Origin: Xiphydria camelus
Lineage: Eukaryota > Arthropoda > Insecta > Hymenoptera > Xiphydriidae
Direction of reading: 5' to 3'
DNA: 64,000 nt
NCBI GenBank assembly: GCA_963678675.1
Contig: OY783193.1
Coordinates: 20,506,977 to 20,570,976, forward strand
The notes below the pieces were generated by a model. The model saw nothing but the letters and a program-made list of their open reading frames with translations, had not been told where the DNA came from and ran no database searches. Below are positions 58,375 to 64,000 of the stretch, piece after piece. The position numbers were made by a program, and so were the translations under genes. The stretch's first letter is position 1. Every line of letters begins with the position of its first letter.

Positions 58375-58993
58375 GTCCCGGCTTCGCACGGGTAGATTGT
58401 GGATTGATTTTGGTCGTCATTTAATGAATTTCTAGCACATATCTGTACTCATAGGTAGGGAGCCATGCTACGCTAAAAAAACACATGTATTTAATTTAAA
58501 TTGGAAAGTATATTTCTTTTATTAATTTATCTTAAGGCAAGCGGATAGACAATGTTTTTTATTTTTCTATTTGGAGTAAAAACGTGTACATTTTTCGGTG
58601 TGCCAACTCTGGAGTAAGCCACATATAATTGGCCGTGTGAAAAACATGAATTTTCCAAATTTAAGCCAGCAATAGTCAACGATTGACCTTGTGCTTTGTT
58701 GATGGCAATAGCAAAAGCAAAACGCAAAGGGAACTGGAGCCGCTTGAATTCGCATGTTAAATCGTTGGATATCATAGGTATGCGTGAATTAGGACGTCTT
58801 CGCTTTTGAATTTGCCAGTGATGATTGTTACCTCGATTAAATTTGGTTGGCACTAAGGGATTTTTCGTGTAACTGATTTGGAATATTATGTCAGATGTAA
58901 GAGATTCCAAATGAAGGTCATGGTCAAGGTCAAATACAATATCACCATTATACAGCCACTAAAATATCCTAAATCCTACTATCAAAAAGAATT
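58375..58993 (-). mobile_element. Helitron 3' portion, truncated
   Basis: On the reverse strand the element ends with the hairpin CCCGTGCGAAGCCGGGACGGG region and CTGCTAG (58375-58378), next to host A/T. The uninterrupted host sequence TTTTCAA-TATTGG at 38930 shows insertion between A and T, as Helitrons do. The 5' side stops near 58993 against a Tc1-like fragment. Confidence 0.82.
58527..58910 (-). pseudogene. Helitron helicase (PIF1-type) C-terminal fragment
   Basis: Reads FPLRFAFAIAINKAQGQSL, then GLNLENSCFSHGQLYVAYSR and GTPKNVHVFTPN, ending at a stop. INKAQGQS and GQLYVAxSR are helicase motifs V-VI region of the PIF1 domain in Rep/Hel proteins. The rest of the protein is absent. It confirms that the adjacent CTAG hairpin end is a Helitron. 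Confidence 0.88.
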
Positions 58994-60345
58994 TGTAAGT
59001 ACATACATGCACCGAAGAAAGCAGATCCAGCTCGACGAATGAACTATTCCGACTGGTTTTTGGAACGGCAAGTGGACGATCCCTCGTTCGTCAGAAGATT
59101 TTGTTCACAGATGAATCGAAATTCTACGACGAAGGATTAGTGAATAATCACAGCGCCCACTATTAGTCCGTGAGAAATCCTCACTGGGTAGAAGAAGTCG
59201 AAGGCGATGGAGTGGAGGCGATGAACTAAAAATAAAATAAAATTTAGTATATAAATCGAAACTTGTAGTAGGAAGGCAGAGGGCAAGCACCGATGAGAAA
59301 AAATAAAAATAAAGTATTATAGTTACCCCGATATTGTAGTTACTCCGATGTTTTTGTTCTTCTCCCACGACTTGGACTCTCCAATATGTAGAAGGATTAA
59401 TTCCGCTTAGTCCTCAAAGAGTTCGTCCCGTCCTCATATGCAATGCTGAAAGAAAAAAAGAAGTGACCACAAAAATATGTATTCTTTATAGGTTATCAAA
59501 ATGAGGTTAAATGAAGTAATTCAGAAATTAACTTATCTGATTGCATTTCGTCTTCTTTTCTGCTGTCTATGTTCGATTAATGACTACAGAAAATAGCACG
59601 GCTTCTATTTATTAATAATAAAAACACAAACAGCTGTTACATTTTTCGGAGCACCCATCACCTACACTAAAAGTTAGCCGATGTTTTTCACATTGATACG
59701 TCTCTTTGGTTTGAGTCCGGGCTATCGGGGTTTGAGCCCGCGCTAACGAAATGACCATTAAATTACAGAAATCGTCGGTATCTCCTAAGCGCCGAGCGAT
59801 ATGCAACCCATTTGCTGGCGTGTATAGTGCGACTGACCCTGTATGTATGTTGTTACATATATTAACTCGAGACATTGGAATAGTTTTAAGAAATCCTTTT
59901 GCATGCACCGCTGAAATTTCGCCCTTACTCGTAAATAAATTTCCAGCACAACATCGATATTTCGCTGCACTTGTGTTCTTCTGGGACTACCTAAAATAAT
60001 TATAAAAACCCTATATAATTCAGCCCTAACAAGTACAATCTTATCGAGCTGTACCCTATCGAGGAGATCTTTCGACTTAATGATTCCGAAATATTTCTAC
60101 GATGTTTTGCAACATTCGCGAATTTATCGATAAATATATATTTCTAACATACGGTAATGTTCACGAATATTGTAAAATATTGTAGGAATGTTGCAAAAAT
60201 GTTACTTGCAAAAACGTGCTTTGTGGAGTGTAAATGATGATATTTTGTAATTTCCATCGCTACACTAGAGGCGAAGAAGAGATGAAATAGAAGTGAGGTA
60301 CATGTACACTTCACGTTTGACAGGTCGGTATATAAATTGGAACTT
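58994..60345. repeat. Tc1-like fragments, no intact gene
   Basis: 58999-59235 is a third transposase scrap (KILFTDESKFYDEGLVNN, NPHWVEEVEG) with a stop and a shift. 59300-59400 matches 39690-39790. 59850-60345 carries in reverse order the pieces seen at 600-900 and 1700-2110. Confidence 0.6.
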
Positions 60346-61423
60346 CCCAGGTAACAAACTAACGTGAAATTAACGTCATTTTTTGGTCAGATCTGGTCAT
60401 AGACGACGTCAGTAAAAGACGCATAAATGACGTTAAAAGTACGTTCGAAAGTCACATCCCACTGACGTCATTTAATGACGTCTTTCTAACATTCTTTATG
60501 ATGTGAAATATGACGTTTAATTTTAGCGATTTTCCAGCTAGCACACTAACGTCGAAATGACGGTTTTTGAAGGTCAGTTCTGACGGCAGATGACGAAAAA
60601 TATAACGTGATTGTGTAAAAAATGACGGTTCTGAAAGGTTAGGGCTGACGTATATCTTTTCACCGTGAGCGGTCACCCATCCAACTACTGTCCGCACTTT
60701 TTGCTGCCTAACTTCGTCGATCGGTCGGTGTCCTCGAGTCCTCATCTGTTGCACACTTCTGTGGTATTAAGTATTACTATTGGTGTTCATATGAAGTTTG
60801 ATGAATAAATGTATATTGCTTTTCCTGTCAATAAGAAAGAGCTTGAATAAATAAGATTTTATAATTGTATTTTTCTTCTCTCAACATTTTTCTAAATTTA
60901 TGATTGTATCTTTGATAAATATTTTTGCATAGACGCAAATTGATATTAATATAAATTTGCGTTTATGCAAGATATAAATAATAAATATAAATAAATAAAT
61001 AAATAAATAATTATATGAATATTTATTCATCCTACATTAATTGATTCTTTCATTTACTTTAATAATCTGTGCTTTTTAATAAACAGTATAGTTTATAACT
61101 TGCTCATCATACTCTGGAGACTCGAAATGAAATAATTTATTGATTTAATAATTGAACAAATTACAATTTTTGTCCATTTATTCACAAATAAATTTTCAAG
61201 TCGCTATACCTATACGCAGGAGACCGAAATTTTTGTAAGTCTCGTTCGTCATTAAATATGACTGAAAAGTTCCGTCAAAAAGACGTTGAATTTTGACGTC
61301 CAAGGTACGCCGTAAATATGACGTCCCTGTGACGTTAATATTACGACAATTGACGTCTGAAACCCTATACTGACCAAAAAGTGACGTCTGAGACGTTATT
61401 CTAACGTCAGTGTGCTACCTGGG
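60346..61423. mobile_element. 1.08-kb element with ACGTC/GACGT arrays
   Basis: Ends CCCAGGTAaCAaACTaACGT / complement with changes. The terminal 350 and 170 bp hold about sixteen GACGT or ACGTC motifs. The AT-rich middle has no gene. A 37-bp fragment of the left end is at 3801-3837. No obvious target duplication. Confidence 0.7.
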
Positions 61424-62195
61424 ATGGCAATTAAACTTATCTTTCTTTTCTTCTTCTGAGATACTGCTGTCTCCTTTCCTGCTCTTTATGCACAGGCAAC
61501 CAGAGAAACACAGCACTGCATCCGTTCACTATCTCGATTATCGAAAAAAATACAAACGATTATTAAACTATACGGAGCGTCTGTCACCATTCACCACTAT
61601 TGAGATTCACAACTCCGATTACACTGAATGTTTACATTTTATTAACAAGCGCGTCCGAGGATCGAAATAAACGCGAGGTTAATCGTTTCGCGAATGGAAA
61701 TATTTTATTAACTTTGAAAATACCCAACATTTAAGGAATATATTCTCTCACACACTCTCACATACATTTGATGGCGTATGCGTGTGGCCGCATCTGTGTA
61801 CACATTTCCGATCATGGCCGACTATCCCCGAAGGTAGGCGGAATTTTTGTGAGATTTTGACATATATATATCGCCCGAGAAATCGGATTCTCGACTTTTA
61901 GGCGCAAGGGGCGTATCTTCGCATTGCTAAGGAAAAATTTCTGTTAATATGTAACTTATAACATTTATTCTGGTCTCTATCAATAGAGAATAGTCAATTT
62001 ATATGGCGTAACTAAGCATAGTTTTGGTTATAACCGTATATTTATTGAGAAAATTCGATGTAAAAATTGAGGGGTGCAGGGGGCAGACATTTGTGGTGTA
62101 AAGAGACACGGGTGCGCTCGCGACATCAGCGCTGTCGTGTCTGAGCGCGAAACTACTTGAACGAACATGCCGCGAGACACTACCGTGTCTCTTAT
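61424..62195. repeat. Dispersed repeat R, copy 2
   Basis: Parallel to 41300-42064 with the same terminal GAGACACTACCGTGTCTCTT. It starts next to the previous element, which may have truncated it. Confidence 0.55.
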
Positions 62196-62323
62196 AGGGC
62201 CGGTTTTACCAACACGGTATAAACGCGGTATAGCGCTATACTGAGAATAACCAGCAATAAGCCTTATGGGTATTCTCAGTATAGCGCTATACCGCATTTA
62301 TACCTGTTGGTAAAACCGGCCCT
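62196..62323. mobile_element. 128-bp perfect foldback MITE
   Basis: Ends AGGGCCGGTTTTACCAACA / complement; the arms continue through GCGGTATAGCGCTATACTGAG with almost no mismatch. Non-coding. Confidence 0.8.
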
Positions 62324-62570
62324 TAATGTACTATTTCTCTCATTAACGCAACATACCTTGACAACACACTTGCTTTCATTAATTTGGCGGTAATTACTTT
62401 TTTATCATAATTTTTTCATTATCTTTGGTGATTCGTAAGTTGTTACATGATTACTTTGGAAAGGGAGCTATTTTATTAATTCGTGCTATCATACATCGTC
62501 GATGTTTTGAAGGGGGGGTATATTAAACAGCAAACTGTTATATTTTTTATCATTTTTACATGTCTGTTAC
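62324..62570. repeat. Inverted copy of 55285-55478
   Basis: See the entry at 54922. No gene. Confidence 0.6.
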
Positions 62571-64000
62571 ATGAATTCATTACATAAAATTGCAGAGGAA
62601 CCTTCACACACTTATGAAAATACATTTACAGCACAGCAGTTACAAGTAAAAATTAAATCAAGTTTTAAGCAAAACATTCGATTTGTCAACATGCACAATA
62701 AATTACTTGTTATGTCTGGAGATTGCACTACACCTACAGATGTCATGTTTGCACATTTAGAAGAAACGGACGTTTTATAACGAGCAGCTTTGATTCTCAG
62801 AGAACTGCTATTTTAAATCTGGAGACAAAATCACTAACAACAACATTAACTGCTGAGAGTCTGGTTGCAGGCGAATGCTCAATACCTCCGGAAATTCAAC
62901 ACTTTTACATGACTTTATTAGGTGGTTACAATCGTCGACGCAGGACAAGCTCTAATTGTACAAGAAAGGTAGAATCACTGTCGCAAGATCTAATTTATAA
63001 TGTAACCAATGGTCAAGTGAAACCATCTAAGCATATTTCTTTGGGTATTACTCTGAAAAGTCTCACAAGCAGCCGAAAAATCATTGATATAATTAATCGA
63101 TATGGTCACTGCTGCAGTTATAATGTCATTGAAGAGCTGGAGACAGAAGCAACCTATTTTTCATGAAGTAAATCCCAATTTTGTCCAGAGGGTACTATAA
63201 AGTCTCCTAATTTATATACAGGTGTGGCTTTCGTGTGACAGCGATACTCTCCATGTGATACTGTCGGTATTATATACCAAAATATGCGAGCAAGTACAAA
63301 TGCCGACACGGATGAGTTAAATATGTTAGCCAATGTTGAAGACGCCAATGTCCTCGTAGAAAACCGAAAACGACGACGTACTTTTGAAGCTGTCACACCG
63401 GAATTAGTCGCACACTATAAGAAACCTAAGATGGCAGGAGTATTATTACATAATGATCATGTACTGCGAGAATGTCCTGCTCCGACTTTACACCTTATGC
63501 GAAATATTGATTTGATGTGGCTGCTAAGCCATGCCTTAAATATTGCCGACACACCGATGTGGGTCGGCTATAACAGCAAAATAGTTATTGATAAGCATCC
63601 GACTCAAAAGGTATGTTATTTGACGCTAATTAATGTTTCATCCACTGATGTATCGGTGGTATATGAAACAATGTTACAAAGCCAAAAAATTGCAAATGAA
63701 GTAGACCAACCTGTCATGCAAGTAACATATGATTTAGCAATAGCTAAAGTCGCTTTACAAATACAAAATACGGAAAGTCCTAAGTTCAATAATCTATTCA
63801 TTCATTTGGGAAGTTTCCATATCATAATGGCTTATTTTAAAGCAATCGGAAAATCGATTGATGGATGCGGACTAACAAACATTATGATTGAAAGTGAAAT
63901 ATTAGCAAGTGGCTCGGTCAACGGATTCATTAGTGGAAAACATTTTAACCCTCGTACGTCCCTCGGGTCTATAATGACCCACAGCGTTCAATATCGATAA
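62571..64000 (+). pseudogene. C-terminal (nuclease-like) half of the zinc-protein transposon family
   Basis: Three frames joined by shifts: from 62571 (EEPSHTYENTFTAQQLQ), shift near 62775, then LTAESLVAGECSIPPEIQHF, SLSQDLIYNVTNGQVKPSKH and IIDIINRYGHCCSYN to a stop at 63164. Then KSPNLYTGVAF, a deletion and DTVGIIYQNM, and finally an open stretch 63284-63960 with VTYDLAIAK, FIHLGSFHIIMAYFKAIGK and GLTNIMIESEILASGSVNG, GKHFN. After that the frame departs and ends at the window edge. The D, H and E residues in these blocks are candidates for a nuclease centre. The N-terminal zinc part of this copy is missing. Inactive, and the family lacks a firm superfamily name in my knowledge. Confidence 0.65.

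Noticed and set aside
63616..63801. Reverse-strand open frame
   Set aside because: Shadow of the forward transposon protein frame.

Overview
The window reads as a transposon-dense, AT-rich insect chromosome segment. I would guess Hymenoptera and probably an ant, because of the flavour of the Tc1/mariner, Harbinger and Mutator-like proteins, but nothing here proves it. I found no convincing single-copy host gene, rRNA, CRISPR array or bacterial operon. Nearly every base belongs to a mobile element, a foldback (palindromic) repeat or a copy of one. There is one 200-bp assembly gap (15962-16161), next to a long (GA)n run.

Layout. 1-3918: tiled, often inverted fragments of a Tc1-like family plus small repeats. 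3919-8026: a 1.77-kb long-TIR element (TAA duplication), a 112-bp MITE and a TTAA-flanked 1.5-kb element that carries tRNA-like Pol III modules in its own inverted arms. 8027-22127: a composite long-TIR element (about 1.4-kb arms) with a 9-kb insertion at 12046-21054; inside that lies a complete PIF/Harbinger transposon (14011-20988) with a Myb-like gene and a DDE transposase gene, itself hit by an LTR-type element. 22128-30877: further copies of the same repeat blocks, interrupted by a 1.6-kb element with TTGGCAAC arrays and by a 5.2-kb element (25479-30699). The latter encodes a C2HC-type zinc protein and was in turn hit by an intact pogo-like transposon (27747-30447). 31133-33922: a Mutator-like (PF20700-type) transposon flanked by TTAA. 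34000-42400: nested foldback elements, a decayed PIN-like/CXC gene and a 309-bp tandem triplication. 42400-47000: a mariner pseudogene split by a hAT element, which contains a solo-LTR-like insertion, which contains a Helitron end, which contains a 129-bp minisatellite. 47556-51320: an unusual DDD transposon with 884-bp arms and two divergent genes. 51592-64000: more foldbacks, two further fragments of the zinc-protein family, a Helitron helicase fragment and Tc1-like debris.

How it fits together. Because the same repeats occur several times, many insertions can be compared with an uninterrupted paralogue inside the window. That fixes their ends and target duplications without outside data: Harbinger (CAG), the zinc-protein element (GTA), pogo (TA), the TTGGCAAC element (TTA), a long-TIR element (TAA), a 207-bp foldback (GTAC) and a Helitron (A^T). 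The hAT insertion shows its own 8-bp duplication (AATGGCAT).

Most noteworthy. The 47556-51320 element has the last part of its transposase gene inside one long terminal arm, so the opposite arm repeats it. A small gene of unknown function points towards that copy, and a GT-AG intron (50260-50441) would join the two in frame into a protein lacking the catalytic domain, a possible element-encoded regulator. That is a prediction from sequence only.
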